64,000 bases of DNA, from contig NZ_CP051293.1 in the NCBI RefSeq assembly GCF_013170805.1, positions 1,680,001 through 1,744,000 of the forward strand, written 5' to 3'. The position numbers and the translations under genes were made by a program. Source of the stretch: Mesorhizobium sp. NZP2077 (lineage in GTDB: Bacteria; Pseudomonadota; Alphaproteobacteria; Rhizobiales; Rhizobiaceae). Under the pieces are notes generated by a model. It saw only the letters and a list, made by a program, of their open reading frames with translations, was not told where the DNA came from and searched no databases. Shown one piece after another: positions 10,325-19,142 of the stretch (the first letter of the stretch is position 1; every line of letters starts with the position of its first letter).

Positions 10325-10936
10325 ATGGCAAAAGTCGCTCTCATCGGCGCATCAGGCGCTGTCGGTTCGCGCCTGCTCAAGGAACTTTCCGACCGTGGCC
10401 ATACGGTCACCGGTATCGCCCGCAGCCCGGAAAAGATTGCCGCGCTGCCTGGTGTGACGGCCAGGAAGGGCGATGTCTTCGACCGGCAAGGCCTCACCGA
10501 CCTGATCCGCGGCCATGATGTGGTGATCAGCGCCGTGCACTTTCTGGATAGCGACCCGGACACGCTGATCGCCGCCGTGCGTGCTTCCGGCGTCAAGCGC
10601 TACCTCATTGTCGGCGGCGCCGGCAGCCTTGAAGTCGCGCCCGGCAAAAGGCTGGTCGATACCCCCGAATTCCCGGCGATCTACAAGGCCGAGGCACAGA
10701 AGGGCGCCGACTTCCTCGACAATTTGAAGACGGTGGGCGACCTCGATTGGACCTTCCTGTCGCCCTCCGCCATGTTCGTCCCGGGCGAGCGCACCGGTAA
10801 ATACCGCCTCGGCAAGGACGCGCTTCTGGCCTCGGACAAGGGCAGCAGCATCTCGTTCGAGGACTATGCCATCGTCATGGTCGACGAGATCGAGAAGCCG
10901 GCCCACATCAGGCAGCGTTTTACTGTCGGCTATTGA
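10325..10936 (+). CDS. NAD(P)H-binding oxidoreductase (NmrA/YwnB-like atypical SDR)
   Basis: 203 aa. N-terminal Rossmann motif GASGAVGSRL (residues 8-17), then KGDVFD and VISAVHF strands and the VKRYLIVGGAGSL core typical of atypical short-chain dehydrogenases. The C-terminus (FEDYAIVMVDEIEKPAHIRQRFTVGY) is that of the YwnB/SDR_a5 group. Probably reduces a small carbonyl or quinone, or senses NAD(P)H; the substrate is unknown. Second gene of a pair with the DsbA-like protein. It converges on the next minus-strand gene, the two stop codons abutting. Confidence 0.8.
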   Translation: MAKVALIGASGAVGSRLLKELSDRGHTVTGIARSPEKIAALPGVTARKGDVFDRQGLTDLIRGHDVVISAVHFLDSDPDTLIAAVRASGVKRYLIVGGAGSLEVAPGKRLVDTPEFPAIYKAEAQKGADFLDNLKTVGDLDWTFLSPSAMFVPGERTGKYRLGKDALLASDKGSSISFEDYAIVMVDEIEKPAHIRQRFTVGY

Positions 10937-11740
10937 TCAAACGGCGGCGGCCATGTCTCGATCGAGGCCGGCCGACGCCAGCCGCATCAGCGCTTCGCGG
11001 ACGCTGACACGCCGATAGGTTTCGGTGACGAGGCCGTCCTGTCTCAGGTCCTGGCGGCGGCGTTCGACGAAGGCGCGTTCCTCGGCGGTCAAATCGTGCT
11101 CACGCTTTCGAAGCCACTCCTGGTAGGACGAATCGAGTTCCTTGACCGGCTTGGCCGCGGTCGAAACCGAAACCGGCCGGCTGTCGCTGTAGCGCGGCCG
11201 CAGGGCGCTGTTGGGATTGTATTCGGTTCGCTTGTCGTTGCCTGAAATGACGAGGTCGGGATCCGAAACCCGGCTCGACGGATCGTAGACGAAGGCCGAG
11301 ACGATGCGGTCGAGCGCCGCATCGACCTCCTTTGGCCGGTGCACCACCTCGCGCGGCGCACGATCGGGAACAGCCAGCCTCGTGATGCCGCGATCATTGA
11401 TGGCATCGAGCACCTCGCGATGTTCGCGCGAGGTGATGACCTCGCGCCGGGCCGGCCAGAAATCATAGGGCGCATGCGCGCCATAGCCCTTGCCGATGTG
11501 GAAGGCATAGATCTCCGGATAGACGGTGAGTTCCGTGCGGCGGCTCGGCTTGATGTCGTAGAACGACGTGATGGCGATCTGCAGCAGATGGGTGGCGCCG
11601 ATGCCGCCCAGTGCATCGTCGATCACCAGGCCGAAGCGATCATGCGGGTTCCAGTCCGGCAAGGCCTGCGCGATCGAGGCGGGCTTGCCGTCGATCTCGA
11701 CGTCGAACATATCAGCCTTCAACAATGTCACGACATGCAT
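10937..11740 (-). CDS. Protein of unknown function
   Basis: 267 aa. I do not recognise the family. No signal peptide or membrane segment is visible. The N-terminal half is a compact mixed sequence (VEIDGKPASIAQALPDWNP, GLVIDDALGGIGATHLLQ, VYPEIYAFHIGKGYG); the C-terminal half is charged and probably partly disordered, with several RR/KR pairs (ERAFVERRRQDLRQDG). It has normal codon use, lies opposite a divergent DeoR regulator 179 bp away and has no partner in its own direction. Confidence 0.65.
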   Translation of the reverse strand: MHVVTLLKADMFDVEIDGKPASIAQALPDWNPHDRFGLVIDDALGGIGATHLLQIAITSFYDIKPSRRTELTVYPEIYAFHIGKGYGAHAPYDFWPARREVITSREHREVLDAINDRGITRLAVPDRAPREVVHRPKEVDAALDRIVSAFVYDPSSRVSDPDLVISGNDKRTEYNPNSALRPRYSDSRPVSVSTAAKPVKELDSSYQEWLRKREHDLTAEERAFVERRRQDLRQDGLVTETYRRVSVREALMRLASAGLDRDMAAAV

Positions 11741-11919
11741 TGCGGTCTCCGTCGTCTTCCGCCGATTCGTCAGACTGTCATCAAATCAGCAGCGCCTGCG
11801 CTTGTCAGTCGGCATCCGGTTTAACCGTTCGGGACGAGGCAGATCAGTTGGGCCTCGCGAGCCTCCTTCCCCATCTGCGTCGGCATGGTTAATAGTGTCG
11901 ACTTCGCGGAGAATCGATC

Positions 11920-12702
11920 ATGGAGCACAGCCGGCTATCGAAGAAGGAGCGCCATGCGCTTATCCTGTCGGAAGTGCGCCGCTCGGCCTCGATCCGTATC
12001 TCCAGGCTCGCTTTGCGGCTGGGTGTTGCCGGCGAAACGATCCGCCGCGATCTGATCGAGCTTGGCGATGCAGGACTGCTCAACCGCACTTATGGTGGCG
12101 CGACGATCTCGCTGGTGACATCCGAACCGGTGATCGCCGAGCGCAGCCAGACCATGATCGAGGAGCGTGCCCGGATCGGGCATGGTGCGGCCGGACTGGT
12201 CGAGAAAGGCCAGATCGTGATGATCGATGGCGGCTCGACCACCTACGAGGTGGCGCGCAGTCTCTCGCAGCTGAAACGCGAGTTGACCATCATCACCAAT
12301 TCCATCGGCGTGGCCTCGGTGACTGGGGCCAATCCGACCTTCCGGGTTATCCTGTGCCCCGGAACCTATGACAGCCGCGAAGCCAGCGTGGTCGGTGAGG
12401 ATACGGTGGAATTCGTCAAGCGCTACAATGCCGATATTGCCATCATCGGCGCCTCGAGCCTGTCGGTGGACGGCCCCAGCGACATGATCTCGGGGGCGGC
12501 GGCGGTCAAGCGGGCGATGATCGCGCGCGCGTTGTCGACAGCGCTTGTGGTGACCAACGACAAGTTCGGCCGCAACAGCCTGGAACGCGTCTGCGGGCTC
12601 GGCGAGCTTTCCGACATCGTCACCGATCGTGAGCCGCAACCGGCGCTGCGCGCCGTCATTGAAGCGGCTGGAACGGAACTCCATGTCTTCAACGGCGTCT
12701 GA
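11920..12702 (+). CDS. DeoR family transcriptional regulator
   Basis: 260 aa. N-terminal DeoR helix-turn-helix (about residues 10-60: RISRLALRLGVAGETIRRDLIEL followed by GLLNRTYGGA). The C-terminal DeoRC sugar-phosphate-sensing domain has MIDGGSTTYEVAR, LTIITNSI and VVTNDKFGR. Members usually repress carbohydrate operons and are released by a phosphorylated sugar. The neighbours are an unknown divergent gene and, convergently, the PotABCD-like operon, so the target is not clear from context. Confidence 0.88.
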   Translation: MEHSRLSKKERHALILSEVRRSASIRISRLALRLGVAGETIRRDLIELGDAGLLNRTYGGATISLVTSEPVIAERSQTMIEERARIGHGAAGLVEKGQIVMIDGGSTTYEVARSLSQLKRELTIITNSIGVASVTGANPTFRVILCPGTYDSREASVVGEDTVEFVKRYNADIAIIGASSLSVDGPSDMISGAAAVKRAMIARALSTALVVTNDKFGRNSLERVCGLGELSDIVTDREPQPALRAVIEAAGTELHVFNGV

Positions 12703-12765
12703 GCGACCGCTTCGAGAGGCGACCGGTCAGTCGAAGTCCGATCCCAGCAGGAAGACTCGCGGCCA

Positions 12766-13842
12766 TCAGGCCGGGAACAGGAACGCCGAAGCGGGATCGA
12801 AAAAGATACGCTGACCTGATGCGATGGTGCTATCCGCCCCCTCTGCGTCAGAGGTTGGCCTGATGTCGATCTCATCGCCACCGGCCGTGCGCGCCACGAT
12901 GCGCCGGCGGTCACCGAAGAAGGCGGTGTCGATGATCTCGACGGCGAGTGCCGCGCTTGTCGGCCCGGGTGTGAGGCGGAAGGCTTCCGGGCGCACCATC
13001 AGCCGGACCTTCTGGCCTTGGCCGAAGGACGTTGTCGTCTTGACGCCGGTCACGATCGAGCCGTCAGTCAGGCGGATCGTCGATGTCTCACCCGCGGTAT
13101 GCAAATGCTCGGCCGGCAGGAAATTCGAGTTGCCGATGAAGCCGGCGACGAACTCGCTCGCCGGCCTGAGGTAAAGATCCTCACCGGTGCCGATCTGTTC
13201 GATGCGGCCTTCCCTGAACAGGGCGATGCGATCCGAAAGATGCAGCGCCTCCTCCTGGTCATGCGTGACATAGAGGATGGTGACACCGGTCTCGCGGTGG
13301 ATGCGGCGGATCTCGGTCTGGATTTCCTGGCGCAGCTTCTTGTCGAGTGCCGACAGCGGCTCGTCCATCAAGAGGATCGGCGGGTCGTAGGCGAGCGCGC
13401 GGGCAAGCGCCACGCGCTGTTGCTGCCCGCCAGACAGCGCGCCCGGATGGCGATCGGCGAAATTTTCGAGGCGCACCAGCGCCAGCATGTCGGCGACCTT
13501 GCGCTTGATCTCGCCATCGGGCCGGCGGCGCACGCGCAGCGGAAAGGCGACATTCTCGGCGACGCTCAGATGCGGGAACAGCGTGTAGCGCTGGAAAACC
13601 ATGCCGATGTTGCGCTTGTGCGACGGCACCGAAAGCAGCGACCTGTCCTCCAGGAGCACATCGCCTGAGCTCGGATCCTGGAAACCGGCAATGGCGTAGA
13701 GCGTGGTCGACTTGCCGGAGCCCGACGGGCCGAGGAACGTCAGGAACTCACCCTTGGGCACATCGATGGTGACGTTGTGGACGGCGACGAAGGCGCCGAA
13801 CGTCTTTCTTACCGCGCGTATGGACAGGAACGGTCGTGTCAT
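12766..13842 (-). CDS. ABC transporter ATP-binding protein (PotA-like)
   Basis: 358 aa. Walker A GPSGSGKST at residues 38-46, Q-loop VFQRYTLFPH, signature LSGGQQQR, Walker B ILLMDEP, H-loop VTHDQEE and a C-terminal TOBE region. All catalytic motifs are intact. The ATG at 13842 overlaps the stop of the upstream permease by four bases, which rules out a longer upstream extension. Energises import together with the two permeases and binding protein upstream; last gene of the eight-gene operon. Spermidine/putrescine-type by family, true substrate unknown. Confidence 0.9.
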   Translation of the reverse strand: MTRPFLSIRAVRKTFGAFVAVHNVTIDVPKGEFLTFLGPSGSGKSTTLYAIAGFQDPSSGDVLLEDRSLLSVPSHKRNIGMVFQRYTLFPHLSVAENVAFPLRVRRRPDGEIKRKVADMLALVRLENFADRHPGALSGGQQQRVALARALAYDPPILLMDEPLSALDKKLRQEIQTEIRRIHRETGVTILYVTHDQEEALHLSDRIALFREGRIEQIGTGEDLYLRPASEFVAGFIGNSNFLPAEHLHTAGETSTIRLTDGSIVTGVKTTTSFGQGQKVRLMVRPEAFRLTPGPTSAALAVEIIDTAFFGDRRRIVARTAGGDEIDIRPTSDAEGADSTIASGQRIFFDPASAFLFPA

Positions 13843-14639
13843 CGGGACAATTTTCTGCGAAGGAGTGCGGTCACGATCATCAGGCACAAGGTCAGGCCGA
13901 CAAGCAGGCTGGAGGCGGCGGCGACGACTGGGCTGAGGTCGGCGCGCAGGCTGCCCCAGATCTTCACCGGCAAGGTCTGCAAGGTCGGGCTCGCCATGAA
14001 GATCGCCACCACGACCTCGTCCCATGAAGCCAGAAAGGAGAAGATCGCCGCCGAGAAGATGCCGATCCTGATCGACGGCAAGGTGATCCTCAGCCGTGCC
14101 TGCAGCGGGCTGGCGCCGCAGACGATGGCCGCGTCCTCGATGGATTTGTCGAAACCCTCGAGCGCCGCGGTGATCGGGATGATCGCGAAAGGCAGCGCCA
14201 GGATGGTATGCGCGATGACGAAGCCGACCGTGGTGCCGGCGAGGCCAATGCGCAGGAAGAAGGCGTAGATGGCGATGGCGAACACTACGACTGGCAGCAC
14301 CATCGGCGTCAATAGCAGTCCGCGCAGAACCTGGCGTCCGCGAAACTCGCCCCTGACCAGGCTGAAGGAGGCGAACAGACCGATAATGACGGCGAGGATT
14401 GCGGCCATGGCGGCAATCCTGGCGCTGGTCAGCGCTGCATCGATCCAGCTCGGGTCGGCCAGCAGCTGCTGGTACCATTTCAGCGTCCAGCCGGGCGGCG
14501 GGAAGGCCAGCCAGCGCGACGAGCCGAATGACAGGAGCACGATGAAGACCACCGGCAGCAACAGGAAAGCCGCGACTGCCGCTGTGAAGCCGACAAGCGC
14601 CACGCGCAGCCATCCGAGCCTGTCGTAGTCGAGCAGCAT
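13839..14639 (-). CDS. ABC transporter permease (PotC-like)
   Basis: 266 aa with about six membrane segments. The binding-protein-dependent permease loop is recognisable at ALEGFDKSIEDAAIVCGASPLQA (the EAA-type motif that contacts the ATPase). The start at ATG 14639 is one base after the upstream permease stop. Forms the inner-membrane channel with the next permease. The operon also contains monooxygenase and aldehyde dehydrogenase genes, so the transported compound is probably their substrate or precursor. Confidence 0.88.
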   Translation of the reverse strand: MLLDYDRLGWLRVALVGFTAAVAAFLLLPVVFIVLLSFGSSRWLAFPPPGWTLKWYQQLLADPSWIDAALTSARIAAMAAILAVIIGLFASFSLVRGEFRGRQVLRGLLLTPMVLPVVVFAIAIYAFFLRIGLAGTTVGFVIAHTILALPFAIIPITAALEGFDKSIEDAAIVCGASPLQARLRITLPSIRIGIFSAAIFSFLASWDEVVVAIFMASPTLQTLPVKIWGSLRADLSPVVAAASSLLVGLTLCLMIVTALLRRKLSR

Positions 14640-14640
14640 G

Positions 14641-15501
14641 TCAGAGCCCTCCGCCGGCGCGCCTGGCGCCGACCAGGCGAAGCTGGATCGCGTAGAGCGC
14701 CATGGTGACGACGAGCAGGACGAAGGCGGCCGCACTGCCGAGTCCCCAGTTGAGCAGCGACTGCACCGTCTGGGCGATCATCTCGGCCAGCATCATGTTC
14801 GATGTGCCGCCGAGCAGCGCAGGCGTGACGAAGTAGCCAAGCGACATGACGAAGACCATCAGGCCGCCGGCGGCGATGCCGGGAAGCGACAGCGGCAGGA
14901 GGATGCGGCGGAAGGCCTCGAACGGGCTTGCACCGCAAAGGGCGGCCGCGCGCAGCGTCATCGGGTCGATCGCGCGCAGCGTGCCGACCAGTGGCAGGAT
15001 CATGAAGGGCAGCATGATGTAGACCATGCCGATGGTGACGCCGGCCAGATTGTTGATGAGCGGCAGCGGCTCGTGGATGATACCCAGGCCCATCAGTGCC
15101 CTGTTGATCACCCCCGTGCGCTGCAGCAGCACCATCCACGCATAGGTGCGGGTGAGAAGGTTCGTCCACATCGACAGGATGATGATGCCGAAGACGATCG
15201 AGCCGAAGGCGGGCGGCATGATCGCCAGCATCCAGGCGACGGGATAGGCCACCAGGATGGTGACGGCGGTGACGACCGATGCGACCAGGAAGGTGTTGAG
15301 GAACACCCGCACATAGGTGCCGCTGCCGAACAGCGTCGCGTAATTCTGCAAGCCCGGTTCGGGATCGGTGACGCTGCGCAGCAGCAGGGCGACCACCGGC
15401 ACGATGAAGAACAGGCCGACCAGGAGCAGGGCCGGGAAGGCGCTGCCGCTGCCGGCCGGCAGGCCGGCAACCGAGCTGCGTCTAAAGGAACTTCCCTGCA
15501 T
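14641..15501 (-). CDS. ABC transporter permease (PotB-like)
   Basis: 286 aa, about six membrane segments (for example ALLLVGLFFIVPVVALLL), with the EAA loop AAALCGASPFEAFRRILLPL. Start ATG 15501. A strong hairpin separates it from the binding-protein gene. Partner of the following permease; belongs to the PotB/spermidine-type class of two-permease importers. Confidence 0.88.
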   Translation of the reverse strand: MQGSSFRRSSVAGLPAGSGSAFPALLLVGLFFIVPVVALLLRSVTDPEPGLQNYATLFGSGTYVRVFLNTFLVASVVTAVTILVAYPVAWMLAIMPPAFGSIVFGIIILSMWTNLLTRTYAWMVLLQRTGVINRALMGLGIIHEPLPLINNLAGVTIGMVYIMLPFMILPLVGTLRAIDPMTLRAAALCGASPFEAFRRILLPLSLPGIAAGGLMVFVMSLGYFVTPALLGGTSNMMLAEMIAQTVQSLLNWGLGSAAAFVLLVVTMALYAIQLRLVGARRAGGGL

Positions 15502-15520
15502 CGAGCGGTCCTGTCTCGAA

Positions 15521-15545
15521 ACGGGGCGCGCAAGCCGCGCCCCGT
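15521..15545 (-). terminator. Intercistronic hairpin after a binding-protein gene
   Basis: Perfect 10-bp stem ACGGGGCGCG/CGCGCCCCGT with a five-base loop, without a U tract, in the 59-bp gap between binding protein and first permease. More likely an RNA-stabilising or processing hairpin that raises binding-protein expression than a full terminator. Confidence 0.75.
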
Positions 15546-15560
15546 CGGTCTGCAACGGTG

Positions 15561-16565
15561 TTACTTGGTCTGCCAGGCATACCAGCGCGTGGCGATCTCG
15601 TCGCGATGCTCGGCCCAGTAGTTCATGTCGAGGTTGATCTGGCCCTCGACATGGGCATCTGGCAGGGCCTTGACGGCATCGGCCGGCATCTCCGCCTTGG
15701 CCTTGGTATTGATCGGCGCATAGCCGCTTGCCTCGGCGAATTTCGCCTGGCCGGTTGGGCTGGTGGCGGCAGCGAGGAACTTCATCGCGCTGTCCTTGTT
15801 CTTGGCGCCCTTCGGCACGATGAGCACGTCGGCTGCGGTGAGGTTCTGGTTCCAGGCGACGCCGACATCGGTGCCATCCTGCTGGAGGGCGAAGACGCGA
15901 CCGTTCCACAGCTGGCCGAAGGCGGCCTCGCCGGAGGCGATCAACTGCTGCGACTCGGCACCGCCGCCCCACCAGACGATATCGGATTTGATGGTGTCGA
16001 GTTTCTTGAAGGCACGGTCGAGATCGAGCGGATAGAGCTTGTCCGCCGGCACGCCGTCGGCCAGCAGCGCGATTTCGATGACGCCCGGCGCCGACCATTT
16101 GTAGAAGGTCCGCTTGCCGGGAAACTTCTGGGTGTCGAACATGTCGGCCCAGCCGGTCGGTTCGCCAGTGACTGTGCCCTTGTTCCAGGCGAGCACGAAG
16201 GAATAGTAGAAGCTGCCGACAGCATGCTCATTGCTGAAGCGCGGGTCGAGATCGGCCTTGGGCACAACCGCATAGTCGATCGGCTCCAGCAGCCCGTCCT
16301 TGGCGGCCTTTATGGCGAAATCCATCTCCACGTCAACGACATCCCAGGTGACATTGCCGGCATCGACCATGGCCTTGAGCTTGCCGTAGTCGGTCGGTCC
16401 GTCCTGCAGCACCTTGATGCCGGAGCTGGCTTCGAAGGGGGCCGCCCAGGATTTGGTCTGTGCCTCCTGCGTGGTGCCGCCCCAACTGGTGAACGCCATC
16501 TCGTCGGCCTTGGCGGCGGTTGCGGCTAGCAGTCCGGCCAGCAGGCCGGTCAAAATCAGTTTCAT
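15561..16565 (-). CDS. Extracellular solute-binding protein, family 1 (PotD-like)
   Basis: 334 aa with a Sec signal peptide (KLILTGLLAGLLAATAAKA, cleavage after about residue 20). The mature part begins DEMAFTSWGG and has the WDVVDVEM and AFGQLWNGR segments of PotD-type periplasmic proteins. AGAGGAG lies upstream of the ATG. Captures the substrate for the PotABC-like importer encoded downstream. Family members bind polyamines, but also other small cations and organic acids, so the ligand stays open. Confidence 0.88.
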   Translation of the reverse strand: MKLILTGLLAGLLAATAAKADEMAFTSWGGTTQEAQTKSWAAPFEASSGIKVLQDGPTDYGKLKAMVDAGNVTWDVVDVEMDFAIKAAKDGLLEPIDYAVVPKADLDPRFSNEHAVGSFYYSFVLAWNKGTVTGEPTGWADMFDTQKFPGKRTFYKWSAPGVIEIALLADGVPADKLYPLDLDRAFKKLDTIKSDIVWWGGGAESQQLIASGEAAFGQLWNGRVFALQQDGTDVGVAWNQNLTAADVLIVPKGAKNKDSAMKFLAAATSPTGQAKFAEASGYAPINTKAKAEMPADAVKALPDAHVEGQINLDMNYWAEHRDEIATRWYAWQTK

Positions 16566-16624
16566 GTCATTCTCCTCTGTTGGTCTGTTCTTGTTTTTCT
16601 CCGTGCACCTGCGTCCTGCGGTTC

Positions 16625-18094
16625 TCAGCGCATGACGAAGGGATCGGGGATCGGCTCGTCCGAGGTGTTGATCCAGACGGATTTCGAGCGCGTATAGTCT
16701 CTGATGGCATCGAGCCCGCCTTCGCGGCCGAGGCCCGACAGGCCGTAGCCGCCGAAGGGAACGAGCGGCGATACGGCGCGATAGGTGTTGACCCAGACGA
16801 CGCCGGCATGGATGTCGCGCGCCATGCGGTGCGCCTTGCCAAGATTGCTGGTGAACACGCCGGAAGCCAGGCCGAAGGGCGTGTCGTTGGCGAGCGCCAG
16901 CGCCTGCGCCTCGGTGTCGAAGGCGAGCACGCTGAGCACCGGACCGAACAATTCCTCGCGTACGCAGAGCAGGTCGCTGCCGCCGGCGTCGATGATGGTC
17001 GGTGCGTAGTAGAAGCCGTCACCGGCTGGCCGTGTTCCGCCAGTGATGAGCGTGCCGCCCCGGGCGAGGCTTTCCGCGACAACCTTCTCGATCCAGTCGC
17101 GCTGGCGCAGCGTGGCGAGCGGACCCATTTCGGTCGCCGGATCCTGGGGATCGCCGATGCGGATAGCCTCGGCCTTGCTCTTCAGGCGGGCGAGGAATTC
17201 ATCCTTCACCGAACGCTCGACCAGCAGCCGCGAGCCGGCGACGCAGCTCTGGCCGGTCGCGGCGAAAATACCGGCGACGACCGCGTTGGCAGCGCTGTCG
17301 AGGTCGGCGTCGGCAAAGACGACGACCGGGCTTTTGCCGCCGAGTTCCAGCGTGGTGTAGGCAAGGTTCTCCGCCGTGTTCCTGACGATGGCGCGCGCCG
17401 TCGATGGGCCGCCTGTGAAGGCGACGCGCGAAACCAGCGTATGGCTGGTCAGGCGCCGGCCGCACTCATGGCCGAAGCCGGTGAGGATGTTGACGACGCC
17501 TGGGGGAAAGCCAGCCTCATGAACCAGTTCGGCAAAGGCGAGCAGCGGCGCCGGGCCGTCCTCTGAGGCCTTGAGCACGATGGTGCAGCCGGCGGCAAGC
17601 GCCGGGCCGAGCTTGACGGCCGAGAGGAAGAGCTGCGAATTCCAAGGCACCACCGCGGCTACGACGCCGATCGGTTCGCGGCGGATGGTGACGTCGAGAT
17701 CCGGCTTGTCGATCGGCACGTGCGCGCCTTCGTGCTTGTCGGCAAGCCCGCCATAATAGCGATAGTAGTCGCCGACATAGGCGATCTGGGCGCGGGTCTC
17801 GCGGATGATCTTGCCGGTGTCGCGTGTCTCGAGCTCGGCCAGGCGTGCGGCATTGGCGGCGACGAGGTCGCCGAGCTTGACCAGCAGCTTTCCGCGCGCC
17901 GTCGCGGTCATCCTTCGCCATGGGCCGGAACGCAGAGCGCGGTGCGCCGCCTCGACGGCGTGGTCGACATCGGTCTCGCTTGCCGCCGGCATCTTCGCCC
18001 AGGCCGCGCCGGTCGACGGGTCGACACTGTCGAACGTGGCGGATGGCTCGTCGAAGCGGCCGTCGATGAAGTTCCTAAAAAAAGCGTCGGTCAT
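16625..18094 (-). CDS. Aldehyde dehydrogenase, NAD(P)-dependent
   Basis: 489 aa, normal family length. Catalytic set present: Asn152 in PWNSQ, Glu250 in ELGGKSP, Cys284 in GQSCVAGSR. The cofactor region ILTGFGHECG and the C-terminal bridging segment EGGLDAIRDYTRSKSVW are present. Oxidises an aldehyde to the acid. It lies 10 bp after the LLM monooxygenase and 59 bp before the binding protein, so it probably handles an aldehyde formed by the monooxygenase/hydrolase step in the same pathway. Confidence 0.93.
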   Translation of the reverse strand: MTDAFFRNFIDGRFDEPSATFDSVDPSTGAAWAKMPAASETDVDHAVEAAHRALRSGPWRRMTATARGKLLVKLGDLVAANAARLAELETRDTGKIIRETRAQIAYVGDYYRYYGGLADKHEGAHVPIDKPDLDVTIRREPIGVVAAVVPWNSQLFLSAVKLGPALAAGCTIVLKASEDGPAPLLAFAELVHEAGFPPGVVNILTGFGHECGRRLTSHTLVSRVAFTGGPSTARAIVRNTAENLAYTTLELGGKSPVVVFADADLDSAANAVVAGIFAATGQSCVAGSRLLVERSVKDEFLARLKSKAEAIRIGDPQDPATEMGPLATLRQRDWIEKVVAESLARGGTLITGGTRPAGDGFYYAPTIIDAGGSDLLCVREELFGPVLSVLAFDTEAQALALANDTPFGLASGVFTSNLGKAHRMARDIHAGVVWVNTYRAVSPLVPFGGYGLSGLGREGGLDAIRDYTRSKSVWINTSDEPIPDPFVMR

Positions 18095-18104
18095 GGGCTC
18101 GCGA

Positions 18105-19142
18105 TCAGAGGAAGGCCGGCATCACCCGGTCGATGAATAGTTGCAGCGATTTTTTCTTGCGCTCGTGCGAAAGCCCGCTGTCGATCCAGATCGAATACTG
18201 GTCGTAGCCGAGCGCCTCATAGGCCTTCAGCCGGGCGATGACCTCATCGGCCTCGCCGATCACCAGGTTCTGTCGGATCTTGTCGGGCGCGTATTGCGGC
18301 ATGGCCGCGATCTCGTCCGGCGTCAGCGGTTCCAATATGCCTTGATGCACCGGCTTTTTGTTCTGGAACCAGGCGCCGAACTGGCAGTAGAAAGTCGACA
18401 GTTCCTGCGTGAGGCGATCGGCGTCGGCCGCGTCTTCGGCAACGAAGGTGTGCATCAAAAGCATGATTTCCGGCCGTTCGATCTCAGGATGCGCGGCGCA
18501 GGCGGTGTTGAAGCGCTGCATCAGGCTCGTCACCTCGTCATCGCCTGATGCCAGCGGCGTCACCTGGACCTTGCAGCCATTGGCGACGGCGAAATCGTGC
18601 GAGTTCGGGTCGCGAGCCGCCACCCAGATCGGCGGGTAGGGTTTCTGCACCGGCTTGGGCGAGGAAGTAGTGGTAGGAAATTGCCAGAACTCGCCGGAGA
18701 GTTCGAAGTCGCCGTCCCAGAGGCCGCGGATCGCCGGTATGATCTCGCGCATGCGCTGGCCAGCCCCCCAGGCGTCGAGGCCGGGAAAGATGCGCTGATA
18801 CTCATATGTGTAGGCGCCGCGCGCGATGCCGATGTCGAGCCGGCCGCCGCTGATGACGTCGGCCATCGCCGCTTCGCCGGCAAGCTTGATCGGATGCCAG
18901 AAGGGCGCGATCAGGGTTCCGGTGCCGAGGCGGATGCGGGTGCTTTTGGCGGCGAGATAAGCGATGTTGATGAAAGGGTTGGGCGAGATGGTGAATTCCA
19001 TGCCGTGATGCTCGCCGATCCAGGCGGTCTCAAACCCTGCCTGTTCGGCCATGAGGACCAGTTCCTCGAGCTCGGTCACAAGCTCGGAATGCGGCTTGGT
19101 CAAGTCCGAGCGTTCCATGTGCACGAAGAGCGAGAATTTCAT
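18105..19142 (-). CDS. LLM class flavin-dependent monooxygenase
   Basis: 345 aa bacterial-luciferase-like TIM barrel. Typical features: AWIGEHHGMEF near residue 41, RIRLGTGTLIAPFWHP, GRLDIGIARG and PIWVAARDPNSHDFA. Such enzymes use reduced FMN from a separate reductase to oxidise a substrate. A flavin reductase domain is encoded immediately upstream in a gene overlapping by four bases, so the two make a two-component system. RutA (pyrimidine ring opening) is one relative with similar partners; the substrate here is not known. Confidence 0.9.
   Translation of the reverse strand: MKFSLFVHMERSDLTKPHSELVTELEELVLMAEQAGFETAWIGEHHGMEFTISPNPFINIAYLAAKSTRIRLGTGTLIAPFWHPIKLAGEAAMADVISGGRLDIGIARGAYTYEYQRIFPGLDAWGAGQRMREIIPAIRGLWDGDFELSGEFWQFPTTTSSPKPVQKPYPPIWVAARDPNSHDFAVANGCKVQVTPLASGDDEVTSLMQRFNTACAAHPEIERPEIMLLMHTFVAEDAADADRLTQELSTFYCQFGAWFQNKKPVHQGILEPLTPDEIAAMPQYAPDKIRQNLVIGEADEVIARLKAYEALGYDQYSIWIDSGLSHERKKKSLQLFIDRVMPAFL

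Noticed and set aside
13843..14613. Upstream extension of the PotA-like ATPase to 615 codons
   Set aside because: The extension is an out-of-frame reading of the PotC-like permease; the ATG at 13842 overlaps the permease stop as expected.
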